Shown here: positions 19,177 to 28,004 of the stretch, in pieces
How the letters are laid out: the number at the start of each line of letters is the position of its first letter
Position numbering within the stretch: position 1 is the first letter of the stretch
Virus record (IMG/VR): IMGVR_UViG_3300025815_000006
Coordinates: 1 to 28,671 of that record
Source: a virus
Length of the DNA: 28,671 nt
Strand: one strand, 5' to 3'
Notes under the pieces: generated by a model
Seen by the model: the letters and a program-made list of their open reading frames with translations, nothing else
Told to the model about the DNA's origin: nothing
Database searches by the model: none
Position numbers and translations under genes: made by a program

Positions 19177-22100
19177 TTAATAGCCTTTAGCAAACCAACT
19201 GACATTTTTAGCAGAATAACCAGCCCCACGTTCTACACCAATATCAAAGCTTGTTTTAGTTATGTTTTCAATCACGAGATAATCACTAGCAGTAGTTCCA
19301 TCTAATATGGTACCACCAACTGAGGGTATCGCCTGGAATGTTTTATTAAAATTAACAGTTGTCAAACCAGAACCAGAAGTTGTCAAATCGCCAGTATCTA
19401 CGACATCCGGCATATCGACAGTTACACTTAAATTGCTGATCAAAATATTAAAATTGCTCTTTTCTGATTCGCAAACTATTTTAAATTTAAATGCTCTGGC
19501 ATTATAATCACCAGTAAAGAATTTCCTATAACTAGACCAAGTTGGACTACCGCTTGGGTCATCATCTGTTGTTGATATATATGGTGTTACTTTTATGGGG
19601 TCATTATCATCACCATCAAATTTACCACTAGCATCATCAAACAAACCTTGATAATCGTCAAAGTAATTACCCGGTTCATCAATAGTAAATTTTATTGATA
19701 AATAAATTCTTGATGTAGACATTACACCCGTATCAATATAATCACTAAATTCATATTCACCGCTAGTTACAAAACCTGACCCACCACCGCCATCAAAACT
19801 GCCAACTGCGTCATCAAAATTACCAGATAAGCTATCAAATAAAGACACACTATCAAAAGATAAATTAGAGCTGCTTACGTTCATATCTGTTTTTGTTCCT
19901 GTAAAAGTTGGGTTTTCTGTTAAAGTTTCAACGACATTCATTTTAATAAGAGTAGGGCTATTTGTTACAATAGTTGTTGCACTATCAGATACATTCCCCT
20001 GGCTATCTCTAGCCTTTATTAAATATGTTCCGCTCAACAAAGGTGCTATTGCATGAGTATCTTTCCCACTAATTTCAGGTATCAATAAATTTGAGTTAGA
20101 CCATGTCGCCCCAGTTGTCAAAGGAGAATGTTTTAATATGATAGAACCACCGAAACGAACATCAATATCACTAACTAAATCCCAACTTAAATACGCATTG
20201 TTATTTACTGCGTTTAATGAAAAATTAGAGATATTAGAAGGCACTGCATTTAATCCATAAATTTCTTGTGCTTTCTCAACAAAATTACTATATGAATTTG
20301 TTTCTGATATCGCCTTAACTCGAAATAAATAAGTTTCCGCCTTTATATCATTAATTTCAAATGAGTTAGATTGTGTTCTACCTAATATTATGAATTCAGG
20401 TTCATTAATTTGCTTATACTCTAATTGATATGATCTTGTAAATGCGCTTGGTGATGGGGCAAAACTAATAATCGCCCTTGTCTTTACGCTCGCCCCATTA
20501 TTTGTAACATAATTCTCCTCTGTTATCTGTAAGTTTGAAGGTGGCCAAACTTTTTGCTTATCAGGTAATTGTAAGTTTGATCCGATGTCAGGGATTGAGT
20601 AATCATCTGAATTAAAATCATATAATGTACTTGGCTCATATTTTAATGTTATATTAAATAGTCCACTTTCAATTCTTTCTACATTAATAACTCTGTAAGG
20701 CCTACTTGAATAACTAAATCTTGGTAAATCAACATAAACCATATCATTTGGGGTTATCTCTATTGCCATCATTTTGCAAGTGATATTAATAACCTCATTT
20801 GATCTATTTAAGTTTAAAAATATAGCAGCGAGACGTTGAGCCCTTTCTATATTTGTCTGTGATTGCAAATCAATTTCTTTTACTATCTCAAAATTATTAT
20901 CATTACTTTTATAAGTCTCATTTACAAAAGTAGGTATATTTGTCGGCGAGTAATCATTCTCAGCATTTAAATATATGCCTGTAATACTATTAAATTTCTC
21001 ATCTATATTTTGGCTAGTATTTAAATTAACAGAATCAACAACCCAGCTCTCATCTATTGTTATAGTCGGTGTGCTGTAAGCCCCTGCCATTATTCTATAT
21101 TTACCATCAACATAAATTAACGAACCCAGCATACTAAATAGTATTTTATTAATATTATCAATAATTGGGTCTTCTGTTGATAATAATAAATCACACGTAT
21201 ATCTTTTTTGTGTGCCGTCTGTTACATTTACTAACTCATCACATATATTAGCCGATGCAATAACATAATCATCATCAATATCTGACTCTGATATATGATT
21301 TCCTGCACCATATCCAGATATTAAATAATCACGTAAAATTAAAGCTGGATTTCTAGTATAAACAGTAGTAGAAGTTCTTGGATCGTAGCATTTTTTACCC
21401 TGAACAACACAATTTATATTCGGTATATTCGAAAAACTTTCTGGGTGATATCTTAATCTCACATATATAAAAGATATGCCATTCATAAAACTATCTATAT
21501 TACCGAATTCGCTATCAGCTATAACTCTAGTTCGAACAGGTAATGGGGTATTATCCGTTGCTTCATATCTGTAATATTCTTCAAATCCTGCTTTAGCTAA
21601 TAAATTAAGCTCAACTTGATCTTCTGAATTTAATGTATTAAATTGTGGGTTTAACCCTTTTTTTATTAAGAAAAATACATTTGATGTTATATCTATTTTT
21701 TTATTTGTAGTTATTTTTCTATTTATATCAGTACTAAATATATAACCACCCAACGATGCTCTTGTACCTGCCCGATTTCTGAATTCTGGTGTAAATTGAA
21801 GCGTTCCAACTCCATCACTATTTGAATTTAAGGATGCTGTAAGCGTAAACTCTTGAAGTATAGTATATGAATTCCCAGTACGATTACGCCCCTGGGTTAT
21901 ACCTGCAATAGTAAATGTATCACCTATCTCCATCAAGCTAGTAGAGTCTGGTGTTAAGTTGTATACAGTTAATGAATTTGTGTATGTATCACTAGTAGTT
22001 GCATTATATTCATTTATATACGCCTCTCTACTGTTAATTGATCCATCTATATTTATTTTATTATATTTATCGTCTGTAACTTGAAATATATTTATATATG

Positions 22101-22527
22101 AACTAAATGAGCTATATGTTAATTCTTCATCATTAAAATAAATATTAGAAACATCATTTATTTCATGTCCTGATAAGGCAATAATTGTATGGTAATATAA
22201 ATTTTCATTTGGTTTAATCGTTTCTATAATTTCTGTACCAGGTATATAACCTTCGTCTGTTAAATTTCTGTAAACAACTGCTCCGCCTATTCTTCGTTTC
22301 CCATAAATTATTTTATGTGGTGTTATTGATCCGTCTGTATTAGACTTAATTCCTGTTATTAACTCTGAGCTAATGTTTTCAAGTGGTTTTTGGAAGGCTT
22401 GCGATAGAGCATAGTTTATACCTGCTAAAAACATTGCACCGTATATAGAAGCCAGAATACCGCCCCCAGCGGCAGCTACTCCAGCTGACACAACTATAGC
22501 CGCAACTGCCGCTGCTACCTCTGGCAT
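19177..22527 (-). CDS. Tail-tip host-specificity protein (J-like / GTA hub type)
   Basis: The largest gene, 1116 residues, encoding the central tail-tip protein that contacts the host. The N-terminus has a hydrophobic Ala/Gly segment (residues about 3-45) and then HKIIYGKRRIGGAVVYRNL, a known feature of J/GTA gp15-like tail tips. A middle region contains the hub fold (TCDLLLSTEDPIIDNINKIL, MVYVDLPRFSYSSRPYRVIN), followed by fibronectin type III-like domains (VKTRAIISFAPSPSAFTRSY, AVNNNAYLSWDLVSDIDVRF). The end (VNFNKTFQAIPSVGGTILDG, VSWFAKGY) resembles a small lectin-like receptor module. It overlaps the upstream gene by 13 bp. Confidence 0.92.
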   Translation of the reverse strand: MPEVAAAVAAIVVSAGVAAAGGGILASIYGAMFLAGINYALSQAFQKPLENISSELITGIKSNTDGSITPHKIIYGKRRIGGAVVYRNLTDEGYIPGTEIIETIKPNENLYYHTIIALSGHEINDVSNIYFNDEELTYSSFSSYINIFQVTDDKYNKINIDGSINSREAYINEYNATTSDTYTNSLTVYNLTPDSTSLMEIGDTFTIAGITQGRNRTGNSYTILQEFTLTASLNSNSDGVGTLQFTPEFRNRAGTRASLGGYIFSTDINRKITTNKKIDITSNVFFLIKKGLNPQFNTLNSEDQVELNLLAKAGFEEYYRYEATDNTPLPVRTRVIADSEFGNIDSFMNGISFIYVRLRYHPESFSNIPNINCVVQGKKCYDPRTSTTVYTRNPALILRDYLISGYGAGNHISESDIDDDYVIASANICDELVNVTDGTQKRYTCDLLLSTEDPIIDNINKILFSMLGSLIYVDGKYRIMAGAYSTPTITIDESWVVDSVNLNTSQNIDEKFNSITGIYLNAENDYSPTNIPTFVNETYKSNDNNFEIVKEIDLQSQTNIERAQRLAAIFLNLNRSNEVINITCKMMAIEITPNDMVYVDLPRFSYSSRPYRVINVERIESGLFNITLKYEPSTLYDFNSDDYSIPDIGSNLQLPDKQKVWPPSNLQITEENYVTNNGASVKTRAIISFAPSPSAFTRSYQLEYKQINEPEFIILGRTQSNSFEINDIKAETYLFRVKAISETNSYSNFVEKAQEIYGLNAVPSNISNFSLNAVNNNAYLSWDLVSDIDVRFGGSIILKHSPLTTGATWSNSNLLIPEISGKDTHAIAPLLSGTYLIKARDSQGNVSDSATTIVTNSPTLIKMNVVETLTENPTFTGTKTDMNVSSSNLSFDSVSLFDSLSGNFDDAVGSFDGGGGSGFVTSGEYEFSDYIDTGVMSTSRIYLSIKFTIDEPGNYFDDYQGLFDDASGKFDGDDNDPIKVTPYISTTDDDPSGSPTWSSYRKFFTGDYNARAFKFKIVCESEKSNFNILISNLSVTVDMPDVVDTGDLTTSGSGLTTVNFNKTFQAIPSVGGTILDGTTASDYLVIENITKTSFDIGVERGAGYSAKNVSWFAKGY

Positions 22528-22892
22528 CTATACACCCTTTTGACATTTTTTGTTTTGATAAAATTATACCCTTTTTTACCTAGAAAAATACTATTTATAC
22601 CATCACATAAACCTAGACCACCATTGTATAAAACAATATCGCCACGCTGTGCGTTTTTATTATCAATCTTAATTAAATTATCATCACAATAACTCATGAT
22701 ACTATTGTATCCTAACTGATTAAGCTTTTCTATGTAGTCTAATTTTCTTGTGTAATTCCCTATAAACTCATTACCTATACTTGTTTTATGTAATCCTTTA
22801 ACGAATAAAAAGCAGTCAAATTCCCCATATTTAAATTTTTTATTCTTATTTTCGTTTAAATATTTATAAAATAAAGAATTAAATTCTGACAA
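22515..22892 (-). CDS. NlpC/P60-like tail protein (DUF6950 type)
   Basis: A tail-tip peptidase-like protein in the slot that GTA-type tails use for an NlpC/P60 cell-wall hydrolase. FKYGEFDCFLFVKGLHK carries the cysteine motif, and NAQRGDIVLYNGGLGLCDGI carries the RGDIV segment of the fold. The usual catalytic His is not obvious, so it may be structural. The frame is open to 22961, but that start is TTG inside the previous gene; I prefer TTG 22892 because GGGGGAG lies 11 nt upstream and the protein then matches the family length. Confidence 0.8.
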   Translation of the reverse strand: MSEFNSLFYKYLNENKNKKFKYGEFDCFLFVKGLHKTSIGNEFIGNYTRKLDYIEKLNQLGYNSIMSYCDDNLIKIDNKNAQRGDIVLYNGGLGLCDGINSIFLGKKGYNFIKTKNVKRVYRCQR

Positions 22893-23451
22893 CGTTAAAC
22901 CCACTCCCCCAAACGATATTTTGATTAGATAATTGATCAACATATTTAAAAGCACTGTCAAATGGATGTCTTGTTATTTGGTCAGGTAAGTTATATCTTC
23001 TAATATTTGGCTTTGTAAGTAAAAATAATTTATTGACGGCTGTTAATAATATCTCACTTTCTTTTCCGCTTGATATAGTCATATTATCCAATAAACCGCT
23101 AAAAATCTTAACTGGTGTGTTTATCTGGTATGTTGATAAATTTAAATTAGTTATATATATATTAATTTCTTTGTATTGGTAATTTGTACCTAAAGCTTGT
23201 GATATTATTGAATTATTAATACCGCTTAAACTCATAGTTATTTTTTCTACGTTTAAATCTTGACCTGAAATAATTGAACTTATTTTGCCAAAATCACCAA
23301 GACCAGTATATGTATTTGAATCATATTCAATATCACCAACATAATTATGCAAATATAATGGGGTATCCATATCTATATGAACCAAAACAACTTCTATTAA
23401 TTTATCTTGCTCAAAAGCTGTTAGAGTTGTCGAATTAACGTCTCTAGTCAT
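22879..23451 (-). CDS. Baseplate hub / minor tail protein (DUF2163-like)
   Basis: A 190-residue tail protein. The pattern of the GTA-type hub N-terminal family is clear: LIEVVLVHIDMDTPLYLHNY, YDSNTYTGLGDFGKISSIIS, VEKITMSLSGINNSIISQAL, FSGLLDNMTISSGKESEILL, then IRRYNLPDQITRHPFDSAFK and QNIVWGSGF. It is shorter than cellular GTA versions, which include a further C-terminal domain. It sits between distal tail and NlpC-like genes as expected. It shares one base with the upstream gene's stop. Confidence 0.85.
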   Translation of the reverse strand: MTRDVNSTTLTAFEQDKLIEVVLVHIDMDTPLYLHNYVGDIEYDSNTYTGLGDFGKISSIISGQDLNVEKITMSLSGINNSIISQALGTNYQYKEINIYITNLNLSTYQINTPVKIFSGLLDNMTISSGKESEILLTAVNKLFLLTKPNIRRYNLPDQITRHPFDSAFKYVDQLSNQNIVWGSGFNVVRI

Positions 23452-24050
23452 TAAGAAAAAACCTCTGTAGCTTGTATAATTATTGGTGAGCTAACAAAAC
23501 TTCTATTCAATGAAAAATTTACTGCGTCAGTTAATAATACCATCTCGCACTTAGCATCATTAACAGTAATTGAAGCATTATCGCTAGGCGAATTTCTCAA
23601 TGGCGGTTCGAACTCTAAAGTCGCATTGCCACTTCCGTCACTATCAATATCATTTGTAATAATTTTTAATTCATTATTAACTGAGAAATAATCACCTTTT
23701 TTCAATATACCAGTTTGTGAACTTGTCCAACCGTCAGTGACTAATGTATTCCCAGTTTGACTACCCCCATTTACTAGAGGGGTGCCTGTTCCAATTCCCC
23801 TCGGTGAAGTAGCGTTTGGGTCATAAGCATAAAAAGTATTTAACCGTCCATTTAGATTAGCAAAAAATGCTTGCCATTCTGCATATCCTTCCCGTTTTAA
23901 TGGGGGTAATTCATATTGAGCAACCCACCTCGCACCAGTAGTTGCTTTCCTTTGGATCTGACTTGTTAATGCGTTGCCATAAACTTGTGTATTCCAACTC
24001 AGTAAAAAACTTGATGATGTAAAATTAGAATTAGGCATATTAATTGGCAT
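23451..24050 (-). CDS. Distal tail protein (GTA/DUF2460-like position)
   Basis: A 199-residue tail protein next to the tape measure gene. It has WVAQYELPPLKREGYAEWQA and FFANLNGRLNTFYAYDPNAT near the middle, then PRGIGTGTPLVNGGSQTGNT, ILKKGDYFSVNNELKIITND and NATLEFEPPLRNSPSDNASI, a family I recognise from many siphovirus tails that links the tail tube to the hub. A beta-sandwich adaptor role in the distal tail ring is likely. It lies 5 bp after the tape measure stop. Confidence 0.82.
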   Translation of the reverse strand: MPINMPNSNFTSSSFLLSWNTQVYGNALTSQIQRKATTGARWVAQYELPPLKREGYAEWQAFFANLNGRLNTFYAYDPNATSPRGIGTGTPLVNGGSQTGNTLVTDGWTSSQTGILKKGDYFSVNNELKIITNDIDSDGSGNATLEFEPPLRNSPSDNASITVNDAKCEMVLLTDAVNFSLNRSFVSSPIIIQATEVFS

Positions 24051-24055
24051 TTTTA

Positions 24056-25723
24056 TTATACTCCTTTTATTACCTGTCTAGCCCTACCACCTCTTGATAT
24101 TGCGTCAAGTGTAGAGATTTTTGCTTGTTCTGCAATAGCAGGTGCTTGACTAGCAACTACTGCCCGAACTTGGCTATCATCTATTCCGGTTAATGGTTGT
24201 ATTGTTTGATTGATTGTAATACTTTGAGACCCAGCTGTAGAGAAAGCCCTAGCGGTTGGTTGTACTACTGGCGCACCTGTATTAGTTGGTATTGTAGGGG
24301 CAGAGTTGTTATTATTTCTATTTGTAAATATATCAGTAGCAGATTTAACAATGGGGCTAGCAATTTGAGATTGAACGACTTGAGAGGCTATATCTCTTAA
24401 TACATTATTAGCAAAATCAGCTAAACTTTGAAAACCCCCTTTACTATCAATAATAGCGTCTGATAAATTACGACTCCAGCTTTCTGTAGAGTCATTCATT
24501 GACTTTTTGATACTTTCAGCCGTTTTATTCGATACCCCTCTTAAGGATTCTATTTCCTCTTTATTCATCCCAAGATTTGGACCGAATTCTGGCCTATTAT
24601 CATCTTTAAGAAAAGTTTTTAATTCAGCTTTTAATTTATTCAATCTAGTTATTTGGCTATCTAATGCGGAATTTAACCCTTCTGTATTTGATATATATTT
24701 TTCTTGTGATGGGATTCCGCCCTGTAAAGCTATAAAAGTTCCTCTAAAAGCTTCTGATAGCACATGGATAGATTTACCTAGTTTATCACTTGTGCTATCT
24801 TCATTGAGTTTTTTTATCTGTTCCCTTAAAGTATTTATTCTAATCTCAGTATTTTTTATATCATTTAAAAGCTCATCTTTTCTACCTATGTTAATCTGAG
24901 CAAAATCCTCTAGCATTTCTTTGAATTTCAAAGCGACTTTAGTCGCTGTTGGCAATAATTTATTCCCTAAATTAATCGATATTATGTTAATAGCATCTTT
25001 AATATTAGACAAAACACCAATGTATGTAGTTGATTGTCTTCTCATTAAATCTCCAAACCTACCAGAACCACTACTTAGACTCATAATAGCCTTCTCAACT
25101 TCTTTAAACCCAATTTTCCCCTCACTAACCATTTTTTTTATATCTGATTCTGTTACGTTTAATTGTTCAGCTAAAACCTCTATCAAAGGAACACTAGACT
25201 CAGTGAATTGTCTCAGCTCTTGACCAGCTAGCTTTGTTTGAGTTTTTACTTGACCAAACGCAAGTATTAGATTAGGTAATCTGTCACGACCTACAACGCT
25301 GGCTATATTCCCTAATGCCTCTAAAGTTGGGATAACTTTTTCTGCTTCAATATTATATGCTAATAAACGTTTAGCTCCTAATACAGTATCCTGTAATTGG
25401 AATGGTGTATTTTTGGTTAATTTAATAATGTCTTTTAATAAATTTTCCCCTTTACTTAAAGACCCTAACATAACCTCAAACGCCATTGCATTTTGCTCAA
25501 ATTCACCAGCAGATGAGAGCATTGACTTACCCATTAAACCAAATGATGCAGATAATGCTACAGCAGAAATATTTATTTTATTTAGAGATTTATTTATTTC
25601 ATTACTCGATCTATCAATACTAGATGCACTATTTTTGACAATTTTCTCGGAATTAATAAATGCATTTTTTAATTCTTTTGTGTCTGCTGATATTTTTACA
25701 ACTAATTCATCTATTGTTGCCAT
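24056..25723 (-). CDS. Tail tape measure protein
   Basis: A 555-residue tape measure protein that sets tail length. It starts with IDELVVKISADTKELKNAF, a typical opening, then coiled coil to about residue 60, then the tape-measure core (FEQNAMAFEVMLGSLSKGEN, GQVKTQTKLAGQELRQFTES, VSEGKIGFKEVEKAIMSL). The C-terminus includes VLRDIASQVVQSQIASPIVK, usual for this class. At 555 residues it is short, predicting a tail near 80 nm if the usual 0.15 nm per residue holds. Its ATG overlaps the chaperone T-frame stop (TAATG). Confidence 0.93.
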   Translation of the reverse strand: MATIDELVVKISADTKELKNAFINSEKIVKNSASSIDRSSNEINKSLNKINISAVALSASFGLMGKSMLSSAGEFEQNAMAFEVMLGSLSKGENLLKDIIKLTKNTPFQLQDTVLGAKRLLAYNIEAEKVIPTLEALGNIASVVGRDRLPNLILAFGQVKTQTKLAGQELRQFTESSVPLIEVLAEQLNVTESDIKKMVSEGKIGFKEVEKAIMSLSSGSGRFGDLMRRQSTTYIGVLSNIKDAINIISINLGNKLLPTATKVALKFKEMLEDFAQINIGRKDELLNDIKNTEIRINTLREQIKKLNEDSTSDKLGKSIHVLSEAFRGTFIALQGGIPSQEKYISNTEGLNSALDSQITRLNKLKAELKTFLKDDNRPEFGPNLGMNKEEIESLRGVSNKTAESIKKSMNDSTESWSRNLSDAIIDSKGGFQSLADFANNVLRDIASQVVQSQIASPIVKSATDIFTNRNNNNSAPTIPTNTGAPVVQPTARAFSTAGSQSITINQTIQPLTGIDDSQVRAVVASQAPAIAEQAKISTLDAISRGGRARQVIKGV

Positions 25724-26228
25724 TAGTCAGGAAATCTCCTTTTTAACTCTTCGTATCTCTCCCTTGTAAATGGCTCATAATCTTCATTTATATTATTTTT
25801 AATACAAAACCCTTTATAAGCCATTTCTAAATCCTCCACAGTCGATGAATAAAATTCTTTCCTACTCCATTTTAATATTGAATAGCAAAATATTTTCCAT
25901 CCTTTTATATCAAAAAATAAATTATTGTCTAATTTATTACTTTTTCTTTTTTTTTATCTTTTGATATTAATGTTAACAATAATTCTAAACATAACTTCAC
26001 TGCGTCTTCATAATTATTTCTGATAAACTCTTTTATTTCTTTTTCGTTAATATCGTTCTTTGCACAAAAAAACAAAATACTTGATATATCAGTAAATTTT
26101 AAAGTAGCAGATTCTTGTAATAAAACAAAAATTCCTTTATCTAAATAAGACTCAATTCTTTCTATTGCTTCAATATCAAGAATAAAGTCAATTTTGTTTT
26201 TATTAATATCCCTTATTATCCTATCCAT
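25723..26228 (-). CDS. Tail assembly chaperone G-T fusion made by -1 frameshift
   Basis: A predicted 168-residue frameshift product. The first 94 codons come from the 25929-26228 frame; then a -1 slip in a run of nine A (25955-25947) enters an open frame that gives 74 more residues and ends at 25723. This extension has no usable in-frame ATG before its second half. It contains GWKIFCYSILKWSRKEFYSS, then VEDLEMAYKG, which fits the GTA tail chaperone motif (LGWSPxxFWxxT). The fused protein would bridge tape measure and tube protein, as lambda gpGT does. Confidence 0.82.
25929..26228 (-). CDS. Tail assembly chaperone, G-type (GTA gp10-like)
   Basis: A 99-residue helical protein just downstream of the tube gene, the unshifted form of the chaperone pair. 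IDFILDIEAIERIESYLDKG then IFVLLQESATLKFTDISSIL match the GTA-gp10/TAC family. It ends in a lysine-rich tail (KDKKKEKVIN) encoded by the slippery A-run. It is expected to coat the tape measure protein before tube polymerisation. It is separated from the tube gene by one base. Confidence 0.85.
   Translation of the reverse strand: MDRIIRDINKNKIDFILDIEAIERIESYLDKGIFVLLQESATLKFTDISSILFFCAKNDINEKEIKEFIRNNYEDAVKLCLELLLTLISKDKKKEKVIN
25946..25955 (-). promoter_or_regulatory. Programmed -1 frameshift slippery run
   Basis: In the minus-strand message, GAT is followed by AAA AAA AAA GAA. The heptamer A-AAA-AAA (25953-25947) is a standard -1 slippery site for bacteria and their phages. The zero frame stops 15 bases later at TAG (25931-25929), while the -1 frame stays open for 74 codons. 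No strong downstream pseudoknot was identified by eye. Confidence 0.8.
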
Positions 26229-26229
26229 A

Positions 26230-26637
26230 TTACGCCGTTGTATAAGTTATTGCACCGCTTGATTCTAATGTCATTGAAAATTCTTCTGCACCGTTATATT
26301 CAGCACTTCTACTATAATTTGATATTGCAAAACTAGCTTCTAATGTGTCACCGTTCGGAAAATATAAAGAGAATGTATTTATGGAATTAGCAAATGCATA
26401 TCCTCTAACTGTCTCCTCGATTGTCTCATCTTCAAAAACTCCGCTCATATCTATAGAAATAGATTGAACGCCTGCATCAGCTAGTAAAGTTCTAGCGTTA
26501 GCAGAGCTTTGAGTTGTGACGTCTACTTGCTCGTTATTTACTGTCATAGATACGGTACGACCACCAGCTATCGTTGTCGGGGTACCTGATACTGCCCCTT
26601 CTTTTAATAAAAATAAAATTCCTTTTTGTGCTGCCAT
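26230..26637 (-). CDS. Major tail tube protein
   Basis: A 135-residue tube protein that stacks as hexameric rings. MAAQKGILFLLKEGAVSGTP, RTVSMTVNNEQVDVTTQSSA, RTLLADAGVQSISIDMSGVF, and EEFSMTLESSGAITYT are typical of the TP901-1/GTA-type tail tube family. It is compact, without an Ig-like C-terminal extension. It has a strong ribosome site (AAGGAG), as expected for an abundant structural protein. Confidence 0.93.
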   Translation of the reverse strand: MAAQKGILFLLKEGAVSGTPTTIAGGRTVSMTVNNEQVDVTTQSSANARTLLADAGVQSISIDMSGVFEDETIEETVRGYAFANSINTFSLYFPNGDTLEASFAISNYSRSAEYNGAEEFSMTLESSGAITYTTA

Positions 26638-26640
26638 TTT

Positions 26641-27069
26641 TTATACTCCTTGAGTTATAATCATAAACCTTATTACCCCTTGTGTTATTCTACCCTCTTT
26701 ATTATCATCAATAAAGACTTCGCTTAAACCATCCCATCGACATAATACAAAATTATTATTACTAACTGATAAATCCTGATTATGTAATAACGTATATATT
26801 CTACTTAAAATATTAGTTGCCTCTAGCCTATCGCCTGAATTAGAGAAAACAGATAAAGTAACGTAACACTCTGCCCCATTTGTTGTCTGAGTATCCCACT
26901 CTTGAGAATTAACAGATGAGTAGACTATGTAGGGAAACCCTAATTCATTAGCTTGTATTGGGTTATCTAATATACTATTTACACCATTGTTTAATAAATT
27001 TAATAACGTTGAATCACTAGTTAATACATCATCAACAGATTTTTGTACATCTAATATAGAATAACTCAT
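26641..27069 (-). CDS. Tail completion / terminator protein (DUF3168-like)
   Basis: A 142-residue tail terminator of the DUF3168 type, capping the tube and joining it to the head. ILDVQKSVDDVLTSDSTLLN, LGFPYIVYSSVNSQEWDTQT, YVTLSVFSNSGDRLEATNIL and LVLCRWDGLSE-like segment FVLCRWDGLSEVFIDDNKEG match the family. Its ATG overlaps the upstream stop by ATGA. The length is normal. Confidence 0.88.
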   Translation of the reverse strand: MSYSILDVQKSVDDVLTSDSTLLNLLNNGVNSILDNPIQANELGFPYIVYSSVNSQEWDTQTTNGAECYVTLSVFSNSGDRLEATNILSRIYTLLHNQDLSVSNNNFVLCRWDGLSEVFIDDNKEGRITQGVIRFMIITQGV

Positions 27070-27503
27070 TTAATACTCTTTCTTAATGCTTTTTTAACTG
27101 ATTTATTTATGTTTTTAGTTATATCTTTTTTGTTTTTTAAAAATGTAGGTTGCAACCAAGGTCTAGCCAGCATTTTATAAGTTCCAAACTCTAAAAAACC
27201 TCCATCTCGAACATTTGTTCCAACTAGATATTCAAACCCATAATTGAATTTAGTTTTGTTAATGCTAGAAACAAGTCTACCCGTGTCAGTTTTCGGAGGT
27301 TCACCAGGTGCAGAACGTCTAGATGTTACCCCCCCACGTGAATAAATAACTCCAGAACGAGAACCCGTAGCTATCAATTTTTTTGTATCGTTCTCTATTT
27401 TTAAAGCAGATTTAAAAACAGTTTGTTTGACAGGTAATTGACTAGCGTCACTAAGATTTTTTAGTCGTGAAATTAATCTATTTTTATTTTTTATTTTTAT
27501 CAT
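27066..27503 (-). CDS. Tail/neck protein, HK97 gp10 family
   Basis: A 145-residue protein of the HK97 gp10 family, a neck or tail-joining component. The conserved block near the end, GGFLEFGTYKMLARPWLQPT, is diagnostic (LEFGT...ARPF-like). Upstream segments TKKLIATGSRSGVIYSRGGV and RRSAPGEPPKTDTGRLVSSI also match. It is strongly basic. It overlaps the small preceding gene by 20 bp, and its own ribosome site is weak, so translation is likely coupled. Confidence 0.92.
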   Translation of the reverse strand: MIKIKNKNRLISRLKNLSDASQLPVKQTVFKSALKIENDTKKLIATGSRSGVIYSRGGVTSRRSAPGEPPKTDTGRLVSSINKTKFNYGFEYLVGTNVRDGGFLEFGTYKMLARPWLQPTFLKNKKDITKNINKSVKKALRKSIK

Positions 27504-27639
27504 TATCTTTTTTATCTAATGCATTTAACGCTTGTATAATTGGTTTCATAAATCTAAAAGGTACAGGCTGATTTTCGCAATATTGTTCAATCTCTAATAT
27601 CTGTTTTTTTGTTATTATAAATATTTCTTTTTCATCCAT
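27484..27639 (-). CDS. Small hypothetical neck-region protein (51 aa)
   Basis: A 51-residue helical protein between head closure and gp10-like genes. I place the start at ATG 27639 (MDEKEIFIITKKQILEIEQY) because AAGGGAG lies 8 nt upstream. A longer frame to 27699 would overlap the previous gene and has no ribosome site. The end is Lys/Asp-rich (LDKKDNDKNKK). No family is recognised; position suggests an assembly helper. Confidence 0.75.
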   Translation of the reverse strand: MDEKEIFIITKKQILEIEQYCENQPVPFRFMKPIIQALNALDKKDNDKNKK

Positions 27640-27659
27640 TTTTAAAACTCCCTTGTTAT

Positions 27660-28004
27660 TTAAGATACTGATATTGTAGCATTTTTTGACTGCTCGCATA
27701 TAGCTAAAATAAATCTCCCTCGCTCATCTAATTTATAAAAGTCTTTTATATCAAAAAAACGGCTATCGAAACGCAACTTCTTTTTTTCATCTAAATATGA
27801 ATTATCACGAAAAATAAATTCATATTTTATATAATTTACTTTATCGTCATTTTGCAATGAATAGTTAGCTGACTTCGCTTTAACGTTAGCCCATAAAATA
27901 GCTTCAACAGTCCATGTCTCAGTCATACCCCCAATATCATTACGAACTAATGATTTTTGTAAGATATCTACTCTATGTCTCATTTTTCCAATATTATTTT
28001 TCAT
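27660..28004 (-). CDS. Head closure / head-tail joining protein
   Basis: A 114-residue head-tail adaptor of the phage_H_T_join type (SPP1 gp16 class stopper). MRHRVDILQKSLVRNDIGGM then TETWTVEAILWANVKAKSAN is the classic N-terminal pattern, and a later KYEFIFRDNSYLDEKKKLRF segment fits the fold. The protein caps the connector to hold DNA in the head. Its ATG shares its A with the upstream TAA stop (TAATG). An in-frame ATG at residue 8 could also serve as start. Confidence 0.9.
   Translation of the reverse strand: MKNNIGKMRHRVDILQKSLVRNDIGGMTETWTVEAILWANVKAKSANYSLQNDDKVNYIKYEFIFRDNSYLDEKKKLRFDSRFFDIKDFYKLDERGRFILAICEQSKNATISVS

Noticed and set aside
24507-24899. 130-codon plus-strand frame opposite the tape measure gene
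   Set aside because: It is antisense to a well-supported tape measure gene, has no ribosome site or known motif, and its Ser/Leu/Phe-rich composition is the usual mirror of an AT-rich coiled-coil gene.
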